In this document: in pieces, positions 16,125 through 24,129 of the stretch
How positions within the stretch are numbered: the first letter of the stretch is position 1
How the letters are laid out: every line of letters begins with the position of its first letter
Source of the DNA: Verrucomicrobiota bacterium
GTDB taxonomy: Bacteria > Verrucomicrobiota > Verrucomicrobiia > Chthoniobacterales > UBA10450
Reading direction: 5' to 3'
NCBI GenBank assembly: GCA_003219465.1
Contig: QHOX01000061.1
Span: forward strand, 1 to 44,772
Length of the DNA: 44,772 nucleotides
Notes under the pieces: model-generated
Database searches by the model: none
Told to the model about the DNA's origin: nothing
Seen by the model: only the letters and a program-made list of their open reading frames with translations
Translations under genes and position numbers: made by a program

Positions 16125-18218
16125 CTAACGCTGTTTCGCCGTGTCCCGATACGGCATCCCAAGCTGATACAGCGCGATCTGTTGATCCAGATCCGTCGTG
16201 AGAGCGTCCTCGCCGTGCATCCGCGCGAGTTGCATCGCAGAGCGGCCAGTTCTAATCGCATTCGCGAATTCGCCATTCTCCGCATACGCGGCTGCCAGGG
16301 TGCGCAACACACGGGTGTTCGTGCCTCCGACCAGTCGATCGGCTTGTCCCGCAAGCTCAACCGCCTTCGAACCATTTCGCAGTGACGCGTCTTGGGATGT
16401 CGCCAGCAGCCACGCTAGGTTGGTCAGCGCGGAAATGGATCTCGGTGCAAGCTCAAGCGCTTTCTGGTAATGCTGGATTGCTTCCGCAGGGTTGCCTTTT
16501 TCCTCCAAGGCGATAGCTAGCGTCGTGTGACAATCTGCATCCGAAGGGCGGAGCAACAGTGCACTCCGGCAAACCTGGATGGCACTGTCGAGTTCGCCTT
16601 TCTCCAGCAACGCATTACCGAGCCCGTAATGAGCGAGAAAGTGATCGGGGTGTAACATTATTGCCTTTTGGTAATGAGCGATCGCGTCGTCAATCCGGCC
16701 CTTTTGATGGAGAAGGTTGCCCAAAGAGACTTGAGCATCAGGATCGGTTGGTCGCATCGATACCGCCTTCTCACAATGCAGAATTGCTTCGTCTACCTGG
16801 CCTTTCGCCAAAAGAGCCGTGCCGAGATTGTACTCGGCATCCCACCAGTCGGGCTGCATTTGCAAGGCCGACCGATAATGAGCAATAGCGTCGTCGATCT
16901 TGCCTTTCTCGAAGAGAACAAGACCGAGATTTGTGTGGGCCATCCAGCATTCGGGGTTTTTTGCCAGCGTGGTGCGCCAAAGCGTTTCAATATCGGCGTA
17001 CGTCGCGGCTTGCCGCCACGTCAAAGTCCCCAAGCTTGCAAGGACTAACAACGCAGCGCTTACAATGACGGCGCGGTACTGCGCAAATTTGTTGGACAAA
17101 CTGATTATGCCGGCGCTGGCAAGCGCAATTGGACCGATGCACGCCAGATACTGGTAATGGTCTGCCGCGAACGTGTAGCGAAACGTGAACAGCATGATGA
17201 ATCCCAGCACCGGGCTGAGCGTGGCGACGAAAAATGCGGCCGCGACTTCAACGCCTCGCCCGACGTATCGTCTGAGGAAGTAAATGGCCACGCACGCCGC
17301 GATGCTCACGGGCAACCAGAAATAATCGAGTAAATCCGCCGGTGAGATCTTCCATCTCGGATAAATAAACGTCAGATTGGAAGGCCAAAAGATTTTGCTC
17401 AGGTAAAACCAAATCGCCCGGCTCGCGACGAGGATTCGCTCGATCGGGCTGAGGAACGGAAACACTTCACGGTTCGTTCCCTGATGGTAGCGTTCCCACC
17501 AGACTGCGAGTAACCCCATGCCAACGCCGAGGACGACAAAAGGAACAATTTGCATCAGACGGCGCATCGCGATCGGCTTTTTCTGCAACCAAAGAATCAA
17601 GAACAAGGCAGCCGGGAGCGTGCAGGCAGTTGCTTTCGCCGAGAGCGCCAACGCATAAGAAATCAGCGCGAGGCAATAGAAGATCCACGAGCGCCGAGTT
17701 CGTTCGTCAACAAACGCAATCCAGGCGAGCAAGGTCAGCAAGAAGAAGAAGCCCATCAGCACGTTTTTGCGCTCGGTGATCCAAGCCACTGACTCCACCT
17801 GCACCGGATGCAGCGCAAAAATTGCCGCAGCCAGCCAAGCGCCTGGCACTTTCAACCGTGCCAGCACGGCCCAGACCAAGAGCGCGTTCCCAACATGAAG
17901 CAGAAGGTTGACCCAATGATAGCCAGTCGTGTTCAGGCCCCACAGCGCATGCTCAATTCGAAATGTGCTATACGTGAGCGGGAAATATTGCGAGGGCGAA
18001 TCTAGTGAAAACCAAATCCGCCGTAAACCATCCGACGCAGTCAGTAGGTCGTTGTTTATCACATACTCATCATCGTCCCAGAGGAACCCGCCATTCCATG
18101 CGGGTCGATAGACAAGTATCGTTACGGCAGCCAGGAGGAGGCCAAAAACGCATCCGCGAATACGCGGTGAGAAGACGGAGCCAGAAATTCTGCGCTCGAT
18201 TGTTATATCAAACGCCAT
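16125..18218 (-). CDS. TMTC-like polytopic GT-C/TPR protein (clade A, copy 1)
   Basis: This 697-residue protein has an N-terminal polytopic region of about 420 residues and a C-terminal TPR domain. The first extracytoplasmic loop carries FLWDDDEYVINN, matching the acidic catalytic loop of GT-C enzymes. SQYFPLTYSTFRIEHALWGL and HPVQVESVAWITERKN recall conserved TMTC segments. TPRs begin near NPECWMAHTNLG and number about six, with canonical GKIDDAIAHYRSALQ-type helices. The C-terminus carries the module shared with the other five copies (LRTLAAAYAENGEF, IALYQLGMPYR). Eukaryotic TMTCs are O-mannosyltransferases of the ER; here the substrate is unknown and transfer of sugar from a polyprenyl-phosphate donor is inference. 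It is closest to the copy at 38037. It starts at ATG 18218, divergent from 18290. Confidence 0.8.
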   Translation of the reverse strand: MAFDITIERRISGSVFSPRIRGCVFGLLLAAVTILVYRPAWNGGFLWDDDEYVINNDLLTASDGLRRIWFSLDSPSQYFPLTYSTFRIEHALWGLNTTGYHWVNLLLHVGNALLVWAVLARLKVPGAWLAAAIFALHPVQVESVAWITERKNVLMGFFFLLTLLAWIAFVDERTRRSWIFYCLALISYALALSAKATACTLPAALFLILWLQKKPIAMRRLMQIVPFVVLGVGMGLLAVWWERYHQGTNREVFPFLSPIERILVASRAIWFYLSKIFWPSNLTFIYPRWKISPADLLDYFWLPVSIAACVAIYFLRRYVGRGVEVAAAFFVATLSPVLGFIMLFTFRYTFAADHYQYLACIGPIALASAGIISLSNKFAQYRAVIVSAALLVLASLGTLTWRQAATYADIETLWRTTLAKNPECWMAHTNLGLVLFEKGKIDDAIAHYRSALQMQPDWWDAEYNLGTALLAKGQVDEAILHCEKAVSMRPTDPDAQVSLGNLLHQKGRIDDAIAHYQKAIMLHPDHFLAHYGLGNALLEKGELDSAIQVCRSALLLRPSDADCHTTLAIALEEKGNPAEAIQHYQKALELAPRSISALTNLAWLLATSQDASLRNGSKAVELAGQADRLVGGTNTRVLRTLAAAYAENGEFANAIRTGRSAMQLARMHGEDALTTDLDQQIALYQLGMPYRDTAKQR

Positions 18219-18289
18219 TTTGAGAAGACGCAGTGCAATAGAAATCGCTCAGTTGCAAGCCGCTCCTTTTCATCGGAAAAACACGTTTC

Positions 18290-19903
18290 GTGACACACAG
18301 GAACGACATCAAGAGCAAAGCGTTGCGTTTTGGCTGGTGGGTCCTGGCCGTAATCGTTTTCGGCCTCGTGATCACAATCCGGATTCGACTTCTGGGGATC
18401 CCGCTCGAGCGCGACGAAGGCGAATACGCATATGCCGGCCAGCTGATGCTGCAAGGGATCCCTCCATACAAGCTCGCCTACAACATGAAGTTCCCGGGCA
18501 CTTATGCGCTCTACGCCGCGATCATGTCGATCTTTGGACAAACGATTATCGGAATTCATTTTGGGGTGCTCCTGATCAATATAGCTACGATTGTCCTGAT
18601 CTTTTTTCTGGGCCAGCGACTGGTGAATTCAACAGTAGGACTTGCAGCGACAATGAGCTATGCCGTGCTTTCTGTAACCCCTGCCGTCCTCGGCTTTGCC
18701 GGCCACGCCACGCATTTTGTGCTGCTCCCGGTGCTCGGCGGGACACTGCTCCTGCTCAGCACGACAGATCGGCAAGCGAGTGGGCGGCTATTCGCGAGTG
18801 GGTTGCTCTTCGGCAGCGGGCTGTTAATGAAGCAGCCGGGAGTCTTTTTTGCTTTGTTTGGAGCGATTTATCTTGTCTCCAGCGGTCTCCATCGCCGATT
18901 CCCACTTAAAACGACTCTCCTGCGAATCTCGATTTTCAGCGGCGGTGTAATTCTTTCCTTCGGAATTACTTGCCTCCTTCTCTGGCGCAGCGGCGTTTTC
19001 GATCGCTTTTGGTTTTGGACTATCGATTACGCACGGCACTACGCCAGCCTGGTTTCTTTCAGCCAAGCGTCACAACTTTTCTTTTACAGCACAAGGGAAG
19101 TGATTGTAGTGGGCTGGCCGATCTGGATGCTGGCCGGAATTGGACTCGTTGCGGGTTTCTGGGAGCAACGAACACGTGCTAGCACAGTTTTTCTTCTCGG
19201 CTTCCTATTCTTCTCTGCATTAGCGCTATGCCCGGGATTCTATTTTCGATTGCACTATTTTATTTTGGTGCTTCCGGCTGGCTCGCTGCTTGCAGGCGTG
19301 GCCATCAGCAGATTGTCAGATCTCAGTGTAGATCGATCGATCACAGTCCGATTTATTCCCATCCTGATTCTAGGAGCTGCTCTTGCTTGGCCGATTCTCG
19401 CAGAAAGAAAGTTCTTTTTAGAATCCTCCCCGGCCGATGCTTCTCGAATGATCTATCCAGAGAGTCCTTTCGGGGAATCCATCAGAATTGCAGAATATCT
19501 GCGAGAACATACAACCCCAAGTGATACGATCGCCGTGCTGGGTTCCGAGCCGCAGATTTATTTTTATTCCAACCGACATTCCGCAACCGGCTACATTTAT
19601 ACTTACGGCCTGATGGAAGCTCAAAAGTATGCCAGCCAAATGCAGCAGGAAATGATTCGCGAGATTGAAGGCGCCCGTCCGAAATTTCTCATCTTTGTCG
19701 TAATGCCAGATTCGTGGCTACAACAGGCAGAATCTGAACGGTTGATTTTCACCTGGGCTAATGATTACACGGCGCAAAACTATACTGTTGCCGGTTTCGT
19801 GAACATGGTGGCGTCAGACAGAGCAGATTACTATTTTGGCAGCGTCCCACTATCAGTGCCGCAGCTCGGAAATTACATTTTGATCTACGAAAGGAAATCC
19901 TAA
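18290..19903 (+). CDS. GT-C family glycosyltransferase-like membrane protein (GT39/PMT_2 type)
   Basis: This 537-residue polytopic protein resembles the PMT_2/ArnT-like glycosyltransferases that use polyprenyl-phosphate sugars on the periplasmic side of the inner membrane. After the first helix (WWVLAVIVFGLVITI) comes PLERDEGEYAYAGQLMLQG, the acidic loop that holds the catalytic Asp, followed by KFPGTYALYAAIMSIFGQT. Many hydrophobic helices follow up to about residue 375. A soluble C-terminal part of about 150 residues contains SDTIAVLGSEPQIYFYSNR, a pattern common in this family. The start is GTG 18290 with a weak GGA upstream. No ATG lies ahead of the conserved loop. It has no TPRs, unlike its neighbours. 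The substrate is unknown. Confidence 0.78.
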   Translation: MTHRNDIKSKALRFGWWVLAVIVFGLVITIRIRLLGIPLERDEGEYAYAGQLMLQGIPPYKLAYNMKFPGTYALYAAIMSIFGQTIIGIHFGVLLINIATIVLIFFLGQRLVNSTVGLAATMSYAVLSVTPAVLGFAGHATHFVLLPVLGGTLLLLSTTDRQASGRLFASGLLFGSGLLMKQPGVFFALFGAIYLVSSGLHRRFPLKTTLLRISIFSGGVILSFGITCLLLWRSGVFDRFWFWTIDYARHYASLVSFSQASQLFFYSTREVIVVGWPIWMLAGIGLVAGFWEQRTRASTVFLLGFLFFSALALCPGFYFRLHYFILVLPAGSLLAGVAISRLSDLSVDRSITVRFIPILILGAALAWPILAERKFFLESSPADASRMIYPESPFGESIRIAEYLREHTTPSDTIAVLGSEPQIYFYSNRHSATGYIYTYGLMEAQKYASQMQQEMIREIEGARPKFLIFVVMPDSWLQQAESERLIFTWANDYTAQNYTVAGFVNMVASDRADYYFGSVPLSVPQLGNYILIYERKS

Positions 19904-19906
19904 AGG

Positions 19907-20078
19907 AAATGACGAAATTCCAATGAGGAATGACGAATCAATGACGAAGCTTGATTGGCAAAACACGCGGCGCAGCCTTGGCGCCTTTCGCGTTTTGTCA
20001 GTCGGATTTCCTTCGTCATTCGGCATTCGCCTGCCGCGCCGTAGCGTAGCGAAAGCGGGGGTTTTGTCATTCATCTGA
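19907..20078. repeat. AATGACGAA-type intergenic inverted-repeat element
   Basis: Three direct copies of AATGACGAA (19908-19916, 19929-19937, 19940-19948) are followed by inverted copies TTCGTCATT (20012-20020) and a degenerate TTTGTCATT (20063-20071). The interior is GC-rich. This fills nearly the whole 186 bp gap. Translation of the minus strand gives the low-complexity SSFVID-type peptide that such repeats produce in many genomes, so no gene is called. Confidence 0.6.
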
Positions 20079-20089
20079 TCTCAGGACAC

Positions 20090-22036
20090 ATGCACGGGAT
20101 CAGAGCTCCGATAGGCCCACCGAAGATGATCCGCCGCTGGATAACTATCGGCATCTGCATCTGTCTTGCAGCGCTTACATGGCTCGTCTTTGGTCAAACG
20201 CTGCGGCACGACTTCATTAACTACGACGATCCGCGTTACGTTTATGAGGACACTAACATAACCAACGGCCTTAGCTTCAGCGGTATTTCCTGGGCATTCA
20301 CTCATATTCATTCCATGAACTGGCATCCGCTTACCACAATCTCACACATGCTCGATTGCCAACTGTACGGGTTAAAGGCGGGCTGGCATCATTTTACGAA
20401 TGTTCTCCTGCACACTGTTGCCGCGATACTCCTTTTTCTGGCGCTGCAACGGATGAGTGGCGCGCTTTGGCGGAGCGCCTTTGTTGCCGCGTTATTTGCC
20501 ATTCACCCGTTGCGCGTGGAATCGGTCGCCTGGGTGGCGGAGCGCAAGGATGTACTCAGCGGTGTTTTCTTCATGCTAACTTTGATCGCATATGTCCATT
20601 ATATCCGCGCACCGTCGACCTGGCGGTACTTGATAGTAGCATTTGTGTTTGCTCTTGGTCTGATGTCCAAGCCAATGCTGGTGACGCTGCCCTTTGTGCT
20701 GTTACTTCTGGATTATTGGCCGTTGGAGAGAATCAGAGGGCAGCCGTCAGAGGTGAACGGTGGCAGATCAGCGAGCGGCCGTCGGTGGTTTGTCGTCAGC
20801 GGTCTCGTAGCAGAAAAAATCCCATTAGTCGCGCTTGCCACTGTTTCCAGTGTTATAACGTTCATGGTCCAAAAAGGCGCGCTTGGAGAAACTGCAGAGT
20901 TACCGATGAGAACACGAATTAACAACGCGGCTGTGAGCTATGTGACGTATCTTTGGCAGATGTTTTGGCCGGCCAGACTTTCCGTGTTCTACCCGCATCC
21001 GGAAAACCGGCTGCCGCCGTGGCAAATCATTCTGTCCCTCTTACTGCTACTTGGCGTTTCGGCAGCGGCAATTGCTCTGCGAAAGCAACTGCCTTACTTC
21101 ATTACAGGTTGGTTGTGGTATCTGGGAATGCTTGTGCCGGTGATCGGCCTGGTGCAAGTCGGCTGGCAAGGACACGCAGATCGATATACATACCTGCCGC
21201 AGATCGGCCTTTACATACTGATTGCGTGGAGTGTGACCGACTTCACAGCCTCCTGGCGCCATCACCGCGAAATTTTAGGCGCTGTCGCCGCAGTGATAAT
21301 TGGCGCCTTAAGCTGGCAAGCTTGGATCCAAACCTCCTGTTGGCGAGATAGCGAAACTCTGTTTACCCATGCCCTTGCTGTAACGTCAAACAACGACGTC
21401 GCCGAAAACAATCTTGGCATCGTCCGGTTACAACAGGGCAAATTGGATGAAGCGGTCTCCCTTCTGCAATCGGCCGTAGACCTTCGGCCCGACAACTCGC
21501 CAGCCCAGGAAAACCTTGCCAAGGCTCTTCTCCAAAAGGGCCAGGTGACCGATGCGCTGATTCACTATCGTAAATTAATGGAGTTACAGCCCGACAACAT
21601 CGAGATTCACAATATTGTCGGGACCGTCCTCGTACAGCAGGGGCGTATCACAGAGGGCGTTGAAGAATGGGAGAAAGTGCTCTTGATCCGACCCGACAAC
21701 GGGAACGCCCTGAACAACCTCGCGTGGGTATTTGCGACCTCTCCGGACGACTCACTGCGCGACGGTAGTCGCGCGGTCCAACTGGCAGAGCAGGCAACGC
21801 GCATTTCGGGCAGCAGAATGGCCATGGTCTGGCGTACGTTGGCCGCCGCCTACGCAGAGAATGGCCGGTTTGTCGACGCAATTCAAACTGCGCAGCGAGC
21901 TATCGAGTTAGCACGTAATCAGGGCAACGCCGGCCTTGCTGCGGAGCTCCAGAATACTATTGCTCTCTACGAGACCGGCAAACCACTGCGGGATCCTAGT
22001 TTAACAAATGGCACCATCTCGCCCCATAACGATTAA
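20090..22036 (+). CDS. TMTC-like polytopic GT-C/TPR protein (clade B, copy 1)
   Basis: This 648-residue protein has a polytopic part to about residue 430 and TPRs from NDVAENNLGIVRLQQGK onward. The acidic first loop reads FINYDDPRYVYED. The clade B hallmark NWHPLTTISHMLDCQLYGL follows, then HPLRVESVAWVAERKD and GLMSKPMLVTLPFVLLLLDYWPL. It has only about four TPR units before the common C-terminal module (WRTLAAAYAENGRF, IALYETGKPLR), the shortest TPR domain of the group. ATG 20090 has AGGA three bases ahead; ATG 20126 is an alternative. The stop lies 29 bases inside the next gene, so the two + genes are probably one transcript. A glycosyltransferase role is inferred from the fold; the acceptor is unknown. 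Confidence 0.8.
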   Translation: MHGIRAPIGPPKMIRRWITIGICICLAALTWLVFGQTLRHDFINYDDPRYVYEDTNITNGLSFSGISWAFTHIHSMNWHPLTTISHMLDCQLYGLKAGWHHFTNVLLHTVAAILLFLALQRMSGALWRSAFVAALFAIHPLRVESVAWVAERKDVLSGVFFMLTLIAYVHYIRAPSTWRYLIVAFVFALGLMSKPMLVTLPFVLLLLDYWPLERIRGQPSEVNGGRSASGRRWFVVSGLVAEKIPLVALATVSSVITFMVQKGALGETAELPMRTRINNAAVSYVTYLWQMFWPARLSVFYPHPENRLPPWQIILSLLLLLGVSAAAIALRKQLPYFITGWLWYLGMLVPVIGLVQVGWQGHADRYTYLPQIGLYILIAWSVTDFTASWRHHREILGAVAAVIIGALSWQAWIQTSCWRDSETLFTHALAVTSNNDVAENNLGIVRLQQGKLDEAVSLLQSAVDLRPDNSPAQENLAKALLQKGQVTDALIHYRKLMELQPDNIEIHNIVGTVLVQQGRITEGVEEWEKVLLIRPDNGNALNNLAWVFATSPDDSLRDGSRAVQLAEQATRISGSRMAMVWRTLAAAYAENGRFVDAIQTAQRAIELARNQGNAGLAAELQNTIALYETGKPLRDPSLTNGTISPHND

Positions 22037-24101
22037 CAAGAAGCTAACGCTTAATCGCATTGAGAATGGACTATTAAAACGCCGCGGCAGGCGTGCTGTA
22101 ACCCTCGGCATATATTTGTTTCTTGTTGGGATCAGCCTCGCTGTATTCGCCCAAACAATCCGTTATGGTTTCGTTAATTTCGATGACGATCTATACGTGT
22201 ATAACACGCCAGCCATTCAGGCTGGTGTAACGATTAGAGGGATCGGGCTTGCCTTTACTAGCCCACACGCACGCAACTGGCATCCACTGACGACTATTTC
22301 GCACATGCTGGACTGCCAGCTGTATGGCTTAAATGCTGGAGGCCATCATGCTGCGAACGTCCTCCTGCATACCATAGCAGTGTTGCTGCTGTTTGAGGTG
22401 CTGCGGCAAATGACTGGCGCAGTCTGGAAGAGTGCCGCAGTCGCAGCATTATTCGCGGTGCACCCACTGCATGTCGAATCAGTGGCGTGGGTTAGCGAGC
22501 GAAAAGACGTTCTTAGCGCAGTCTTCTTCTTGCTCATGCTGGCTGCATACGTCCGGTATACGCGCGCGCCATCGATAAGGCGTTATCTGGCGGTCGCCGT
22601 TTTGTTTGCGGGCGGGCTCCTGTCCAAACCTATGCTGGTAACCGCACCAGTTATCCTCCTGCTTCTGGATTACTGGCCCCTGCGTCGCTTTGAACAACCA
22701 TCAACAAAAGAGAGAAACAAAATCTCCAAATTTGGTAGTCAACTACGCGTAACAAGAGGTCTCTTCTTGGAAAAGCTTCCATTGCTGATACTTTCCGCGG
22801 GTTCTTGTGTAATCACATTTGTCCTCCAGAAACGCGCTGCAGGCGCGATCCCGCCGTTGCCGTTGCTCTGGCGAGTGCAAAACGCGGTCGCGAGTTACGT
22901 GATTTACGTTTGGAAAACACTCTGGCCGACCCGCCTCGCCGTTTTCTATCCTCATCCAAACGACACGCTGGCAACTTGGGAGGTGATGCTCGCGATCGGA
23001 CTGCTTCTCGCCATCACTGTCGCGGCGATCGTTTTCCGGAGAGAACGACCGTACCTGTTCACCGGCTGGTTTTGGTATCTCGGTATGCTCGTCCCCGTGA
23101 TTGGCCTCATCCAGGTTGGAGAACAAGGCCATGCCGACCGCTATACCTATCTGCCCCATATTGGTCTGTTTGTGCTCGCAGTTTGGCTCGCTGCTGATGT
23201 AATAGCAGTCAGCGAGTTCAGATCACGGCTTGCTGCAGGTAGTGCCATAGTAATCATCGGTGCACTGGCATGGACGGCATTCATTCAGACTTCTTATTGG
23301 CGCAACAGCGAGACTCTTTGGACCCATGCTCTTGCCGTGACGGATGACAATGACGTTGCCCACAATAATCTCGGGTATCTGTGCGTCGACCGCGGAGAAC
23401 TGGACAAAGCGATCTCGCATTTCGGGAGTGCTGCGAGGATCAGGTCTGGTAAACGGGATCCCCACTACGATGTGGGCTCAGCTTTTGTGCAGATGAACCT
23501 CGCTGACGCGCTCGCCAGAAAAGGGCTACCCGACGAAGCGATGGTCCATTACGAGGAGGCGATAAGATTGCAACCCTATTATGCAGATGCGTATTACAAC
23601 CGTGGCAACGTACTCTTTGCGAAGGGCCGCACCGAGGAAGCGATTTCGGATTGGGAGAAAACTCTCCAGCTTAGACCTGATGACGCGGACGCCCACACCT
23701 GCCTTGGCAACGCTCTTTTGCAGCAGCGTCTCCAGAACGAAGCGATGGCTCAGTACGAGACGGCCGCGGCTTTGGCTCCCAACGATTTTCATTCTCGCAA
23801 TAACATGGCGTGGTTGCTGGCGACGTCTTCTGATGGCTCGATTCGCGACGGCGCGAAAGCAGTCGAGCTGGCCCAGCAAGCAGTGGCACTTTCAGGCGGC
23901 AGAGAGCCTAATTTCATTCGGACCCTCGCTGCCGCTTACGCAGAAAACGGGCGGTTCTCTGAAGCGATCGCCGCCGCCCAGCAAGCTTTAGCGCTGGCGG
24001 CTATGCAGGGAAAATCTGGCCTTACAAAGGTACTCAAGAACGACATCACGCTTTACCGCGCCAATGTGCCCCTTCGGGGTGCTACGACGGGTGATTATTG
24101 A
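22008..24101 (+). CDS. TMTC-like polytopic GT-C/TPR protein (clade B, copy 2)
   Basis: This 697-residue paralogue of the preceding gene has acidic loop FVNFDDDLYVYNT, the same NWHPLTTISHMLDCQLYGL block and HPLHVESVAWVSERKD. TPRs start near residue 447 (NDVAHNNLGYLCVDRGELD). One repeat is interrupted by an irregular insert (HYDVGSAFVQMNLADALARKG) also present in the copy at 28549, which marks these two as the closest pair. The C-terminal module is present (IRTLAAAYAENGRF) but ends in ITLYRANVPLR. The start ATG lies 29 bases before the stop of the upstream gene, with no good Shine-Dalgarno, which fits translational coupling. It is convergent with 24130, with only 28 bp between them. Confidence 0.8.
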   Translation: MAPSRPITINKKLTLNRIENGLLKRRGRRAVTLGIYLFLVGISLAVFAQTIRYGFVNFDDDLYVYNTPAIQAGVTIRGIGLAFTSPHARNWHPLTTISHMLDCQLYGLNAGGHHAANVLLHTIAVLLLFEVLRQMTGAVWKSAAVAALFAVHPLHVESVAWVSERKDVLSAVFFLLMLAAYVRYTRAPSIRRYLAVAVLFAGGLLSKPMLVTAPVILLLLDYWPLRRFEQPSTKERNKISKFGSQLRVTRGLFLEKLPLLILSAGSCVITFVLQKRAAGAIPPLPLLWRVQNAVASYVIYVWKTLWPTRLAVFYPHPNDTLATWEVMLAIGLLLAITVAAIVFRRERPYLFTGWFWYLGMLVPVIGLIQVGEQGHADRYTYLPHIGLFVLAVWLAADVIAVSEFRSRLAAGSAIVIIGALAWTAFIQTSYWRNSETLWTHALAVTDDNDVAHNNLGYLCVDRGELDKAISHFGSAARIRSGKRDPHYDVGSAFVQMNLADALARKGLPDEAMVHYEEAIRLQPYYADAYYNRGNVLFAKGRTEEAISDWEKTLQLRPDDADAHTCLGNALLQQRLQNEAMAQYETAAALAPNDFHSRNNMAWLLATSSDGSIRDGAKAVELAQQAVALSGGREPNFIRTLAAAYAENGRFSEAIAAAQQALALAAMQGKSGLTKVLKNDITLYRANVPLRGATTGDY

Positions 24102-24129
24102 GAGGGTCTGAGCACCTCTATCGAAGCTG

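Noticed and set aside
19853-20074. 73-codon minus-strand frame over the AATGACGAA element
   Set aside because: The peptide is the low-complexity SSFVID/SSFLIG type produced by translating this repeat; it also overlaps the end of a solid gene.
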